Below, one piece after another: positions 44,692-53,895 of a DNA stretch of 64,000 nucleotides. The DNA comes from Bdellovibrionales bacterium (GTDB taxonomy: Bacteria; Bdellovibrionota; UBA1018), in NCBI GenBank assembly GCA_947380295.1, contig CANCQK010000005.1, forward strand, positions 99,294-163,293. Reading direction: 5' to 3'. Each line of letters begins with the position of its first letter. Position 1 is the first letter of the stretch. The notes below the pieces were generated by a model. The model made no database searches and was not told the origin of the DNA. It saw nothing but the letters and a program-made list of their open reading frames with translations. A program made the translations under genes and the position numbers.

Positions 44692-47600
44692 AATTTAAGT
44701 AGATACCAGAGGACGGGTAGGAAGCCCACTAGCAAAATGGAAAGGCCAGCCATGACGCCGACCTGCGGGTACGGATGAAGAAAGATCTGGCGAACTTGAG
44801 AAATCACGCCGTAGGCGCCGAGCGTCAAGATCATGAGCTCTGGGTGATCTCTGAGTGGGAAATAAATGGCCAATGAAAATAAAATCGAGCTGGCAGAGCC
44901 GAAGACAAGCCACTCTGGAAGGCTCTTTGCCTGTGCCCCGCTTGTGCAGAAACAAAGGAAAATGATGGCGAGGAATCCTAGCCATGTCCGATGTGTCCAG
45001 GATTGAGTGACTCGGTCTAAGACGTGAAGGATAAAGATGAGTAGGAGCGAGAGATGGCAATATCGCGCAAACACATCCAAACTCGTGAGAACCATGGAGT
45101 AATCAGACAGTGCTTGGAAGCTAGGGATGACAGGTGAGTCTTTCGGTAAAAGCGATTGAGTGAAGGCGAGACCCACGGTGATAATAATTCCCAAGCCAAA
45201 AGCGGCAATGACTGCGATCCCGGTGACTGCTCCTGATCTTGGGGTTCTGCGCCGGGTCTGACTCAGGTAGCCAGCCAAAATTGCGGGGAATGCCGCTGTG
45301 AAGACGACCTTGATCAATCCAAAGATCACCAGTGTTACCAGTTGATTAAATCTGGGCTCGACCGTGGAAAAGTTGGCAAGGCTGGCGGGTAAAGAGTTGA
45401 GAAAAGAGAGCGTTGCTAGGACGAGAAATCCCAAATAGGCTTTTCGAAAAAAAGGCACGTCAAAATTTAGCTTCGTCCATTGAATTAAGCAGTAGCCCAA
45501 AATGCTCAAAGCCAAAATCGCTAAGACAACCGAATAGGCGGTGTTGAGTAGGCGAACAGAGGTTTTGTCGCTCCGCTCATGGCGGATCCACTCTTCGGGG
45601 ATAAAAACATGTCGACTGGATGCTGAAACTTGATCGCCTGTGACGTAGACAGAGATGCGGGACTCACCTTCTTTCAGCGGAGTGTCGCGGTCGCGAAAAG
45701 TGAAATACCAGTCCAGCCGTCGAGGTTGTTTGATGACAGTGCTCGATATTTCTTGAATGCGGGGTGGCTTGAGCTGGTATTCCTGGTTGAGTTTGGAGAG
45801 CGCAAGGATGCGAGCCTCATCTTCCTTCAGGCTTTTGAGTTCTCGGTTCTCGGGTAGAACATGACTGGACCCTAGAATTTTTTGGTTTTCTCCGATGAGG
45901 ACTTGGTAGATTTCTGCACGTTCTTCGACATTTGCGTTAAATCGAACAAATCGAACAGACCAATAGGGGGGAGCGAGGTAGGTGCCAGTCAGTCGGTGGT
46001 AGGTCTCGGGGCCGTTGGTTTGCCAAACGAATTCATCCTGTTGAGTTACTGAACTCACGAGTTGTGCTTGAGGTTCCCAGTCGGAGGTGAGTTGGTTTTT
46101 CCAAAACTCTCGTGCAACTTGAATGGCCTGCGATCGTGTTACGTTCAAGCTCCAGGTGTCGCTCTTGGGCTGAAATTTGAGAGTCCAAATACTAAGTAAA
46201 ACAAGTCCCAATCCGGCAGTGATCCAATAGACTGACGGACTGATTTGATGAAATGCCTGCGCTGCTTTTACTTTTGGTTGAGCTTTGGGCCTTCGGGCAT
46301 GGGGTGTCCATGACTGATTCAGTGCTGATTCATCGATGTGCCGCCAACGACCTGATCGCCATCTACCAAAAAGAACGATCAAGAATGGAACAGCAGTGAG
46401 TCCGATGACCATGGCTTGATCTGCCCATATTCTAGGAGTGTGGGCAGCGAAGAGCGGAATCGCAAACGAAATGACATCAAAAGTGAAATGAAGGATAATT
46501 CCAGGGAGAAGACCAAAGTTTAAGTAGATTAAGCCAAAGCAGATGGATGGAATGATGAGCTCGACTACCCGAGCATAGGAAGGTTGCGCGGGATAATTAG
46601 CATGGGCTGAAGCGAAGATCAGAGCTTGAATGATGAAGCCAAGCGCAATCCAAAGCCTACGCTTGCCGAATCGTTGACCGAGTAGCGCCGCACCTGCGAT
46701 GGGAACTGCTCGAAACAAAGACTCCTCCCAGAAGCCGGCATGAAGTGACTGGGAAATTGAAGTGAACCAGGGAAAATAGCTGGCTAAGGCGTCCGGTTGA
46801 AAAAGAACATCCGAAGGGCTCCACCATCCAAACACCTGAGAACCAATGAGGTAGATGGCTACAACATAGGCAAAGAAAAGGCCTACTGCGAGATAGCCTC
46901 CCAGCGTTCTACCTAAGACTTCAATCGAGCTAGACTGACGAGGACTCCAAATTTTCCAAAGCTGAGGATGCTTTGGAAATGCGAGTCTACCGAGGCTCTC
47001 TGCTGCCATGAATGATAAAGCGAGGACGAAAAAATCACCGAGAAAAACAAGTTTTGCCATCAACACGGTCTTGATGAGGAATGCTGCTTTCGGGATGGCA
47101 GTATCATAGTGCATCCAACTCAAAGGGAGCTGATTGATTCTTTCAAGTCCTTGCCCAAGAGCAACGATTGCTGCAGCTATGAGAGGCGCCTTCCAAACCA
47201 GCCATCGCTTGCGGGCTAAGTAAAAAACGCCAAAGACACAGCCTCCGAGTAGATAAAGGAGTACCATTGCTGCTGTAGAAATCGCTGCAATGGTGTTGTT
47301 GGCTGATCGCATCTCGCCATATTTGCGAGTGAATGCTTCTGGGACGTCGACTGAGTGACGAATCCCGCGGAGGCGATCGCCCGCCACTGACAGTGAGAGT
47401 CGAAATTTTCCGTCTCCCAAACTTTGGTTTTTTAATTCGTAGACAAAAAGGTGGTCCACTCGCTTACTTGGCTGGGTCGTGCTGGATTTTTCGATCAGAG
47501 AATAATTGGAGAGCGGCACGTTCCACTCTTGGGCTGCCGCCCTTTCTGCAATTTTTAAGGCTGCTTCGGGAGAAATTGCCGATCCAGGCTGGGTTTCTGG

Positions 47601-48014
47601 GATTGAGAGGCGAAATCCATAGAATTCTCCATCTGGGGTAAACGTAACGAGAGCCTCTTCGATGGAGCCTTCCTTGAAGTGACGGACTGTCCAAGTGTAA
47701 GGGGCATAGAGCTTGTTGCGAATGACCTCCGAAAGTCGCTTTCTACCTCCAGCTTCGAGTTCAATAAAAGTTTGAGTGGCCTGATCTGAATCGAAGCTTG
47801 CTGCCTGCTGAAAGTTTTCAGGAGCCCAGTGATTTTTGAGGGCCAGCGTTTTGGCGGATTCAAGCGCTTGGGTTCGGTCCATCTTAATTTGGAGGTCGAT
47901 TACGGGAAAAGCCTTGGGGTAGTAGTGAATCGAGAAAAAAATTCCGGCAAGGAAAAGGGTAAAGTGAAGCCCCCAAAAGAGAGGGCTCCTAAAAAACGAT
48001 TTTTTTGAGGTCAT
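44670..48014 (-). CDS. Large two-half membrane protein with CPBP (CAAX) protease domain
   Basis: 1114 residues, mostly membrane with two big extracytoplasmic regions. The protease core lies at about 390-530: EESLFRAVPIAG (EExxxR), FASAHANY and HFTFDVISF are the CPBP/Rce1 motifs. The extracytoplasmic domain before it (about 40-235, PYTWTVRHF, DHLFVYEL, GIRHSVDVPEAFTRKYGE) is repeated at about 600-830 (PYWSVRFVRF, DWYFTFRD, SSRHVFIPEEWIRHE), each followed by membrane helices; only the first half keeps catalytic residues. Thus an ancient internal duplication. Starts within the MBL hydrolase gene end (ATGA overlap). CPBP enzymes mature peptides or control other membrane proteins; substrate unknown. 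Confidence 0.75.
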   Translation of the reverse strand: MTSKKSFFRSPLFWGLHFTLFLAGIFFSIHYYPKAFPVIDLQIKMDRTQALESAKTLALKNHWAPENFQQAASFDSDQATQTFIELEAGGRKRLSEVIRNKLYAPYTWTVRHFKEGSIEEALVTFTPDGEFYGFRLSIPETQPGSAISPEAALKIAERAAAQEWNVPLSNYSLIEKSSTTQPSKRVDHLFVYELKNQSLGDGKFRLSLSVAGDRLRGIRHSVDVPEAFTRKYGEMRSANNTIAAISTAAMVLLYLLGGCVFGVFYLARKRWLVWKAPLIAAAIVALGQGLERINQLPLSWMHYDTAIPKAAFLIKTVLMAKLVFLGDFFVLALSFMAAESLGRLAFPKHPQLWKIWSPRQSSSIEVLGRTLGGYLAVGLFFAYVVAIYLIGSQVFGWWSPSDVLFQPDALASYFPWFTSISQSLHAGFWEESLFRAVPIAGAALLGQRFGKRRLWIALGFIIQALIFASAHANYPAQPSYARVVELIIPSICFGLIYLNFGLLPGIILHFTFDVISFAIPLFAAHTPRIWADQAMVIGLTAVPFLIVLFGRWRSGRWRHIDESALNQSWTPHARRPKAQPKVKAAQAFHQISPSVYWITAGLGLVLLSIWTLKFQPKSDTWSLNVTRSQAIQVAREFWKNQLTSDWEPQAQLVSSVTQQDEFVWQTNGPETYHRLTGTYLAPPYWSVRFVRFNANVEERAEIYQVLIGENQKILGSSHVLPENRELKSLKEDEARILALSKLNQEYQLKPPRIQEISSTVIKQPRRLDWYFTFRDRDTPLKEGESRISVYVTGDQVSASSRHVFIPEEWIRHERSDKTSVRLLNTAYSVVLAILALSILGYCLIQWTKLNFDVPFFRKAYLGFLVLATLSFLNSLPASLANFSTVEPRFNQLVTLVIFGLIKVVFTAAFPAILAGYLSQTRRRTPRSGAVTGIAVIAAFGLGIIITVGLAFTQSLLPKDSPVIPSFQALSDYSMVLTSLDVFARYCHLSLLLIFILHVLDRVTQSWTHRTWLGFLAIIFLCFCTSGAQAKSLPEWLVFGSASSILFSLAIYFPLRDHPELMILTLGAYGVISQVRQIFLHPYPQVGVMAGLSILLVGFLPVLWYLLKLWRPRRT

Positions 48015-48883
48015 TCTTGGGCTTCTCCCTGAAGCCGATTGTTCTCAAAAGTGAGGGTCATTCCGGGGGTCATGACCCGACTTTGGATTCCAGTGAGACG
48101 GAGTGCCTGCACAAAACTATCCGCAGACTGAGTCAGGATGGGAAACGTCTTAAAATGGTGAGGAATAGCCAATTTTGCGTGGACGGCACTTGCTGCTCTC
48201 GCTGCCATCTCAGGACTCATGCCAAAGTGTCCACCGATATTTAGGAGCGCAACATCGGGTGCCTGGGTCTCACCAATGAGTTCCATATCTTTGAAGTAAG
48301 CGGTATCTCCTGAATGGTAGATGCTCGGACCGTCCTTAATTTTCAAAACAAAACCGGCTGCTACACCCCCGTAAATGAGCTCGTGGGATTTAGGATTTTC
48401 CAGACCGCTGGAGTGCACGGCTGGCACCATGTTGACTTGCACTTCGCCGTCGGCGATTTCAATTTGACCGCCTGGGTTGATCAAGTTTTGAATTCCAGCC
48501 TGATTTTTTGGAAAACCTAAAACCGTGACTAAATTATTTCCCAGTTCAAAGTTGGTGATGAGTTGCGCTCCAGTTTTTTTGGCAATTGCAAGGCTATCAC
48601 CAACATGATCTGAGTGTCCGTGAGTGAGAAGAATGTAGTCAGCTTTTTTGATCTCGTTCATAGGATTTTTTTGCTTTGCGGACCAAGGATTCATTGGGTT
48701 GGTGACCCAAGGATCGATCCAGATGATCTTGCCTTTAGGCGTTTTGATTTCGAAAGCAGCGTGTCCGGCCCAAGTCATTTGAGTTTGTGGGGGGGTGGCT
48801 TGACTAGTCGAAATTCCAAGCCAAACTACGAAAGAAAGAGTCGAAACGATTGAGAATTTGCCTAAAATTTGTGATTTCATCAT
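48011..48883 (-). CDS. Periplasmic metallo-beta-lactamase-fold hydrolase (UPF0173-like)
   Basis: 290 residues with a signal peptide of about 29 residues (cleavage near SQATPP). The metal motif LTHGHSDHVGD and later His/Asp ligands (VHSSG, YHSGDTAYF, IPHHFKTFP) match the UPF0173/UlaG-like group. The substrate is unknown. It is the first gene of a three-gene operon with the CPBP protein and RecO (ATGA overlap). Most UPF0173 members are cytoplasmic, so export is unusual. Confidence 0.83.
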   Translation of the reverse strand: MMKSQILGKFSIVSTLSFVVWLGISTSQATPPQTQMTWAGHAAFEIKTPKGKIIWIDPWVTNPMNPWSAKQKNPMNEIKKADYILLTHGHSDHVGDSLAIAKKTGAQLITNFELGNNLVTVLGFPKNQAGIQNLINPGGQIEIADGEVQVNMVPAVHSSGLENPKSHELIYGGVAAGFVLKIKDGPSIYHSGDTAYFKDMELIGETQAPDVALLNIGGHFGMSPEMAARAASAVHAKLAIPHHFKTFPILTQSADSFVQALRLTGIQSRVMTPGMTLTFENNRLQGEAQE

Positions 48884-48926
48884 AGTGGCTGCACCTTATA
48901 ATCAAACTGAGGTAGAATCAAAACCT

Positions 48927-50345
48927 ATGAATACGAATGGATCAGTACTATTTTCCAAGGAATTTGAAAAGAAAGTCAAATCGGATTTTCCTGTCGATTT
49001 TTTGACGACTAATCCCGATGATTTGAAAACTTTTGGAAGGGACTGGACTAAGTTTTACGAGCCAAAACCCTCAGCGGTGGTTTTTCCAAGGTCGACACAG
49101 GAGGTTTCGCGCTTTCTGAAGCTTTGTTCTGAATGCCGAGTGCGGGTCGTTCCGTCGGGCGGAAGAACTGGACTGGCCGGAGGAGCTGTTGCCACTCAGG
49201 GCGAAGTGGTTTTGAATTTGACTCGGATGAGAGAGATTGGAGAGGTTGATCCTCTCGCGCTCACGATCAAAGTTCAGGCGGGTGCCGTAACTCAAGCGGT
49301 ACATGAAAAATGCGCTCCATTTCGACTGACTTGGCCAGTAGATTTTGCATCGAAAGGTTCAAGTCAAATCGGCGGTAACATTGCAACCAACGCCGGAGGA
49401 GTGAAAGTCATTCGTTATGGACACACTCGGAATTGGGTCCTGGGGCTTCAGGTCGTTCTTATGAACGGTGATGTTCTCGAATTGAACGGGGCTTTAGAAA
49501 AAAACAATACAGGGTTGGATTTAAGGCAGCTTTTTATAGGGAGCGAAGGCGTGCTTGGCGTGATCACCGAAGCGACCCTCAAGCTGCATCCTGTTCCAGA
49601 GAATCTGGACGTGTTTTTCTTTGGTGTGGAGGATTTTTCGGCAGTTCTTCAGCTTTTTCAAAAAGTGAGGAGATCTCCTTTTCAGATTGGTGCGTTCGAG
49701 TGCTTAACTGATGCTTGTCTGCAGGCTGTAAAGGAGGTGAGAAAGATTTCTCCTCCGTTCCAGGGTAATCACACTGCTTATGTCCTTCTTGAGCTTGAAC
49801 GGTCTCACTCGACCCCAAGAGAAACCCTGGAGCCATTTCTGACAGAGCTTTTTGAAAAGGGTCTAGTTCAGGATGGTACTTGGGCTCAATCTCCTCGCGA
49901 GGCCAGGGATCTGTGGACTTTTCGTGAGGGCGTGAGTGAGAGTTTAGGCACTCTAGGTTTCGTTCATAAAAACGATATTTCGTTGCCAGTTGCGAGCCTG
50001 AAGGAGTTCCTGGAGGACTTTGATAAAATCTTTGCAGTTCGACACCCCGAACTCAAGACCTATGTTTTTGGTCACATCGGTGACGGTAATTTACATGTCA
50101 ATACGATGATGCCTTCTGGCTGGGAAAGGGAGCACTTTGCGCAGATCTGCAAACAGGCGGATCTTGATTTGTTCACCCTCGTTCAGAAGTATCACGGAAG
50201 TGTTTCCGCTGAGCACGGTGTCGGTCTCGTTAAAAAGGACTTCCTTCACTTCAGCCGCACTGATCAGGAAGTGCAGCTCATGCGGTCAATCAAGAAGGTT
50301 TTTGACCCTCAGGGTTTACTCAATCCAGGTAAGATTTTCGACTAG
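48927..50345 (+). CDS. FAD-linked dehydrogenase, probably D-2-hydroxyglutarate dehydrogenase
   Basis: 472 residues from ATG 48927. VAO/PCMH-type FAD domain (PSAVVFPRSTQEV, VPSGGRTGLAGGAV, IGGNIATNAGGVKVIRYG) and the C-terminal cap with GHIGDGNLHVN and EHGVGLVKKD. D-lactate, glycolate and D-2-hydroxyglutarate dehydrogenases share this plan; the HIGDGNLHVN form and the facing serA gene favour D-2-hydroxyglutarate, a SerA side product. It converges on serA with a 4-bp stop overlap, so they share a locus but not a transcript. No GlcE/GlcF partners. An in-frame upstream ATG at 48858 is less likely because it lies inside the divergent hydrolase gene. Confidence 0.85.
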   Translation: MNTNGSVLFSKEFEKKVKSDFPVDFLTTNPDDLKTFGRDWTKFYEPKPSAVVFPRSTQEVSRFLKLCSECRVRVVPSGGRTGLAGGAVATQGEVVLNLTRMREIGEVDPLALTIKVQAGAVTQAVHEKCAPFRLTWPVDFASKGSSQIGGNIATNAGGVKVIRYGHTRNWVLGLQVVLMNGDVLELNGALEKNNTGLDLRQLFIGSEGVLGVITEATLKLHPVPENLDVFFFGVEDFSAVLQLFQKVRRSPFQIGAFECLTDACLQAVKEVRKISPPFQGNHTAYVLLELERSHSTPRETLEPFLTELFEKGLVQDGTWAQSPREARDLWTFREGVSESLGTLGFVHKNDISLPVASLKEFLEDFDKIFAVRHPELKTYVFGHIGDGNLHVNTMMPSGWEREHFAQICKQADLDLFTLVQKYHGSVSAEHGVGLVKKDFLHFSRTDQEVQLMRSIKKVFDPQGLLNPGKIFD

Positions 50346-51589
50346 TACAGCATCCGTGTCTTGATTGAGGTGCCTAGGTTCTCAATTGCGGTTTTTACTT
50401 CCTGAGAAAGTGCTCGATCGGTATCCAAAACGAGGTATCCAATTTTTGGATCGGTCGCGAGGGTTTGGGCCTGTATATTGGCTCCGAGTCGAGAAACGAT
50501 CCCATTGATCTCGCTCAGAACTCCAGGGATGTTTTGATGAACATTGAGGATTCGGTGACCTTCCTGAGTAGGAACCAGATCGACTTGAGGGAAGTTGACA
50601 GCGCCAGATGTAGACCCTGAATTGACAAAACGAATCAGTGCTGCTGGAACCTCAGTGCCAATATTGGCCTGAGCTTCTTCAGTTGCGCCTCCGATATGTG
50701 GAGTGAGAATCACATTGGAAATTCCCTGCAGTTCTGTAAAAAAATCAGAGTTGTTCCCTTCCGGTTCTTCAGGAAAAACATCAACTGCCGCACCGGCAAG
50801 GTGTCCTGATTTAAGTGTTTCCGCCAAAGCAGGGATCTGAACTACGGTGCCTCGGCTTGCATTGATTAAATAAGCTCCTTTTTTCATCACTTGAAGTTCA
50901 GTCGAGCCAATCATTTTATGAGTTTGAGGAGTTGCGGGAACGTGGAGAGTGACGAAATCACTCTCTTTCAAGAGTTCTCGGAGAGTGTTACAGCCTCTGG
51001 CATTTCCAAGTGGCAGCTTGGAAATGATGTCGTAATAGAGAACTCGCATTCCCAAACTCTCAGCTAAAGTGGATACTTGTGAACCAATGTGGCCATAACC
51101 AATAATCCCTAAGGTCTTGCCGCGAACCTCAAAGCAGCCATTGGAAACTTTTTTCCAGACTTTTGAGTGCACTTCGGAGCTTCTTTGAAAAAGCTGTCTG
51201 GATAGCGCAATGATCTCCGAAATGACCATTTCTGCAACGCTGCGGGTGTTGCCGAAGGGGGCATTGAAAACGGGAATCCCTCTTTCCTTGGCGAATTCTA
51301 AATCAACTTGGTTGGTCCCTATGCAAAAACAGCCTAGCGTCAAAAGACGATTGGCTTCGGCTAGAACCTCTGCGGGTATTTGAGTCTTACTCCGAATCCC
51401 GAGGACGTGGACATCCTTGATCTTCGCCTTCAGTTCTTCGGGTTTGAGTGCTACACTCAAAGCCTCGACGTCGAATCCTTCACTGAGGAAAGCCTCTTTG
51501 GCGAGGGGGTGAATATTTTCCAGAAGCAGCACCTTAATTTGGCTTTTTGGGAAAGAAGTCAGCGGAGCGATCGAGGATTGAGTATTCAT
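50342..51589 (-). CDS. serA: D-3-phosphoglycerate dehydrogenase SerA
   Basis: 415 residues from ATG 51589. NAD-binding GIIGYGHIGSQVSTLAESLGM, catalytic Arg/Glu/His in NASRGTVV, DVFPEEP and LTPHIGGATEEAQ, and a C-terminal ACT domain (HRILNVHQNIPGVLSEINGI). First committed step of serine synthesis; enzymes with an ACT tail are usually feedback-inhibited by serine. The E. coli-type length and ACT layout suggest it can also reduce 2-oxoglutarate, linking it to the opposite flavoprotein. A TTG six codons upstream is an alternative start. Confidence 0.95.
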   Translation of the reverse strand: MNTQSSIAPLTSFPKSQIKVLLLENIHPLAKEAFLSEGFDVEALSVALKPEELKAKIKDVHVLGIRSKTQIPAEVLAEANRLLTLGCFCIGTNQVDLEFAKERGIPVFNAPFGNTRSVAEMVISEIIALSRQLFQRSSEVHSKVWKKVSNGCFEVRGKTLGIIGYGHIGSQVSTLAESLGMRVLYYDIISKLPLGNARGCNTLRELLKESDFVTLHVPATPQTHKMIGSTELQVMKKGAYLINASRGTVVQIPALAETLKSGHLAGAAVDVFPEEPEGNNSDFFTELQGISNVILTPHIGGATEEAQANIGTEVPAALIRFVNSGSTSGAVNFPQVDLVPTQEGHRILNVHQNIPGVLSEINGIVSRLGANIQAQTLATDPKIGYLVLDTDRALSQEVKTAIENLGTSIKTRMLY

Positions 51590-51669
51590 GAGAAAAATAT
51601 ACCTCAACTCCAGATTAGGTTGAGTTTATTTTGAAGATAGTTTGAAGATTTGAATAAGGAAAATCAACA

Positions 51670-52695
51670 GTGGCACCCAAATTTAAAGGAGATTCAGACG
51701 ACTGGCTGGATAATGAGCAACTCGGCGGAAAAGGTCGAAAGCGACCTAAAAAAGTGGTTCAAGCACGAGGACTCGATCTACCCTGGAGTCAGGCAAATGC
51801 AACAGTAGAGGAAGTGTTTCCTAATCAGTGCCGTGTGCGTTGGGACGAGGATCATGCGAGTCTACTTTGCAGCTATCGCTGGGCTGAGGTGATCAACAAA
51901 TCTAAAACTCAGGTCAGGGAGAGAACGCCCGTATGTGTGGGCGATCGAGTTTTGGTGGAGAGATCAGACGAGCAATTTGGTGTTTTGACTGGGATTTGCT
52001 CCCGGAAAAATTCCCTCGTTCGCCCGGCTCCAGGGAGGGACGGGCAAAAGCACTATCACGCCTTAGCTGCCAATTTAGATCTACTGGTGATTGTTGCATC
52101 TGTGCAGGAGCCCGAATTTTCCCCCGGATTAGTCGATCGATTTTTAATTGCCGCCGAGCTGCAGCGAATTCCCATATTGATCTGCACCTCAAAGGTTGAC
52201 CTTTGGAAAGACGAAACAAAAGAGCGAGTTTGGGAGCAGTATTCTCAATTTGGTTACGAAGTTGTGGGGGCAAGTTCTAAGGCCAAGTCAGGTGTGGATG
52301 AACTCCTTCGTAAAGTCGAGGGCAAGACGGTAGCTTTTTGTGGTCATTCGGGAGTGGGTAAAACCTCGCTTTTGAGAGTGCTTTTAAACCAAGAGGTTGG
52401 ACGGGTTGCTCAAGTGAATTCCCTCACGGGAAAGGGTCGCCACACGACAACGGGTGCAGTCCTATTAGATGGACCACAGGACTCGAGGTGGATTGACACT
52501 CCTGGCGTCCGAGAATTTGGTCTTCTTCAACTCCAGCCGGAGGACTTGGCGGATCATTTTCCTGAGTTTCGCGACCTGCACTGTCGCTTGACGGGATGCA
52601 TGCACTCGTCAGAACTTCAATGTAACGCTACAGGGCTTTTCAGGTACTCAAGTTACTTGAGGATTTTTAACTCTCTAAAGGCCGGAGAGTTCTAA
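51670..52695 (+). CDS. rsgA: Small-subunit biogenesis GTPase RsgA
   Basis: 341 residues with a GTG start. N-terminal OB fold (about 45-115), circularly permuted GTPase: ICTSKVDLW (G4) before [11 protein letters not shown] (G1), RHTTTGAV (G2) and DTPGVREFG (G3), then a C-terminal zinc motif with Cys/His ([15 protein letters not shown]). Checks 30S assembly. It overlaps the stop of the convergent acyl-CoA dehydrogenase gene by 4 bp. Confidence 0.95.
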   Translation: MAPKFKGDSDDWLDNEQLGGKGRKRPKKVVQARGLDLPWSQANATVEEVFPNQCRVRWDEDHASLLCSYRWAEVINKSKTQVRERTPVCVGDRVLVERSDEQFGVLTGICSRKNSLVRPAPGRDGQKHYHALAANLDLLVIVASVQEPEFSPGLVDRFLIAAELQRIPILICTSKVDLWKDETKERVWEQYSQFGYEVVGASSKAKSGVDELLRKVEGKTVAFCGHSGVGKTSLLRVLLNQEVGRVAQVNSLTGKGRHTTTGAVLLDGPQDSRWIDTPGVREFGLLQLQPEDLADHFPEFRDLHCRLTGCMHSSELQCNATGLFRYSSYLRIFNSLKAGEF

Positions 52696-53831
52696 TCAAA
52701 AAGTTCTCTTGAGATGATCAATCGTTGGATTTGGCTGGTGCCTTCGTAAATCTGGTAGATTTTTGCGTCGCGCATCAGTTTTTCAACTGGATATTCCTTT
52801 GAATAGCCGTAGCCCCCGAAGACTTGTACAGCATCTGTGGTGATTCTCATGGCTGTATCAGCAGCAAAAACTTTAGCCATGGCAGCCAATTTAGTATTTC
52901 TTTGCCCTTGGTCGATCGTCCATGCTGCCTTGTGAACTAAAAGCCGAGCCGCTTCGATATCTCGTGCCATGTCGGCGATCATAAAGCTTATGGCTTGATA
53001 GTTTGCGATGGGCTGACCAAAGGTTTTTCGGGTTTTTGCGTATTGAATCGCTTCATCCATGGCTCGACGAGAGAGTCCAACTGCTCCTGCTGCGACCGCG
53101 GGTCGAGTGTGGTCAAAGGCGCTCATTGCAATTTTGAACCCCTCTCCTTCTCTGCCAAGTCGGTATTTTTCAGGGATTTTAACCTCGTCAAAGCTGATGC
53201 CCCGAGTGTCGCTGGATCGTTGCCCCATGTTCCACTCTTTTTTACCTACTGTGATGCCCGGGGTATCCGCTGGAACGATAAATCCGCTCATGCCTTTATG
53301 CTTCTGTGAAGGATCGGTGTAAGCGAGGACGAAGTACCAATCAGCAACGCTGCCATTCGTGATCCACATTTTTGAGCCGGTGATCACGTAATCAGAACCT
53401 AGCTTCTTAGCCTGAGTTCGGATGCCGCTGACGTCTGATCCGGCGCCGGGCTCAGTTACGCAGTAAGCTGCAAATCGAGCCTCTGAGGAAAGTCTGCCCA
53501 AGAATTCTTTCTTTTGCTCATCGTTACCGGCGACGATCACGGGTGCAGCCGCTAAAGTATTGGCTTCCATAGCAGTCGCAATTCCGGTACAACCGTACGC
53601 CAGCTCTTCGGTAATGATGCAGCCCTCTAGGACTCCAAGGCCTAATCCCCCATACTCTTGCGGAATATGGGTGTTCATCAGGCCAACTTCCCACGCTTTT
53701 TTTGCAATTTCGCGCGGGTACTCGCCAGTCTCATCGTGATGTGCGGCTTTTGGAATGATTTCTTCCTTGGCGAATTTTCTGGCTAGTTCTTGAAGTTGGG
53801 TCTGCTCTTCCGACAGGGCAAAGTTCATCAT
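52692..53831 (-). CDS. Acyl-CoA dehydrogenase (medium/short-chain type)
   Basis: 379 residues, complete. FAD/substrate motifs [14 protein letters not shown] and MWITNG; C-terminal [23 protein letters not shown], and YEGTSQIQR with the catalytic Glu in the MCAD/SCAD position. Takes electrons from acyl-CoA to ETF in beta-oxidation. Chain length specificity cannot be read reliably. No ETF or thiolase genes are nearby. The fatty-acid link fits the AlkB-like and Mpo1-like oxygenases in the window only loosely. Confidence 0.93.
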   Translation of the reverse strand: MMNFALSEEQTQLQELARKFAKEEIIPKAAHHDETGEYPREIAKKAWEVGLMNTHIPQEYGGLGLGVLEGCIITEELAYGCTGIATAMEANTLAAAPVIVAGNDEQKKEFLGRLSSEARFAAYCVTEPGAGSDVSGIRTQAKKLGSDYVITGSKMWITNGSVADWYFVLAYTDPSQKHKGMSGFIVPADTPGITVGKKEWNMGQRSSDTRGISFDEVKIPEKYRLGREGEGFKIAMSAFDHTRPAVAAGAVGLSRRAMDEAIQYAKTRKTFGQPIANYQAISFMIADMARDIEAARLLVHKAAWTIDQGQRNTKLAAMAKVFAADTAMRITTDAVQVFGGYGYSKEYPVEKLMRDAKIYQIYEGTSQIQRLIISRELFD

Positions 53832-53895
53832 GAGTTCATTTTATTATGATTAGCATGATATTGTAAAGTTCTTGGGTCAAAGAAAGGGTCTAAAT

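Noticed and set aside
43988..46100. TGGCACC/GGTGCC-like short matches elsewhere taken as REP copies
   Set aside because: They are too short and lack paired GGGGAC arms.
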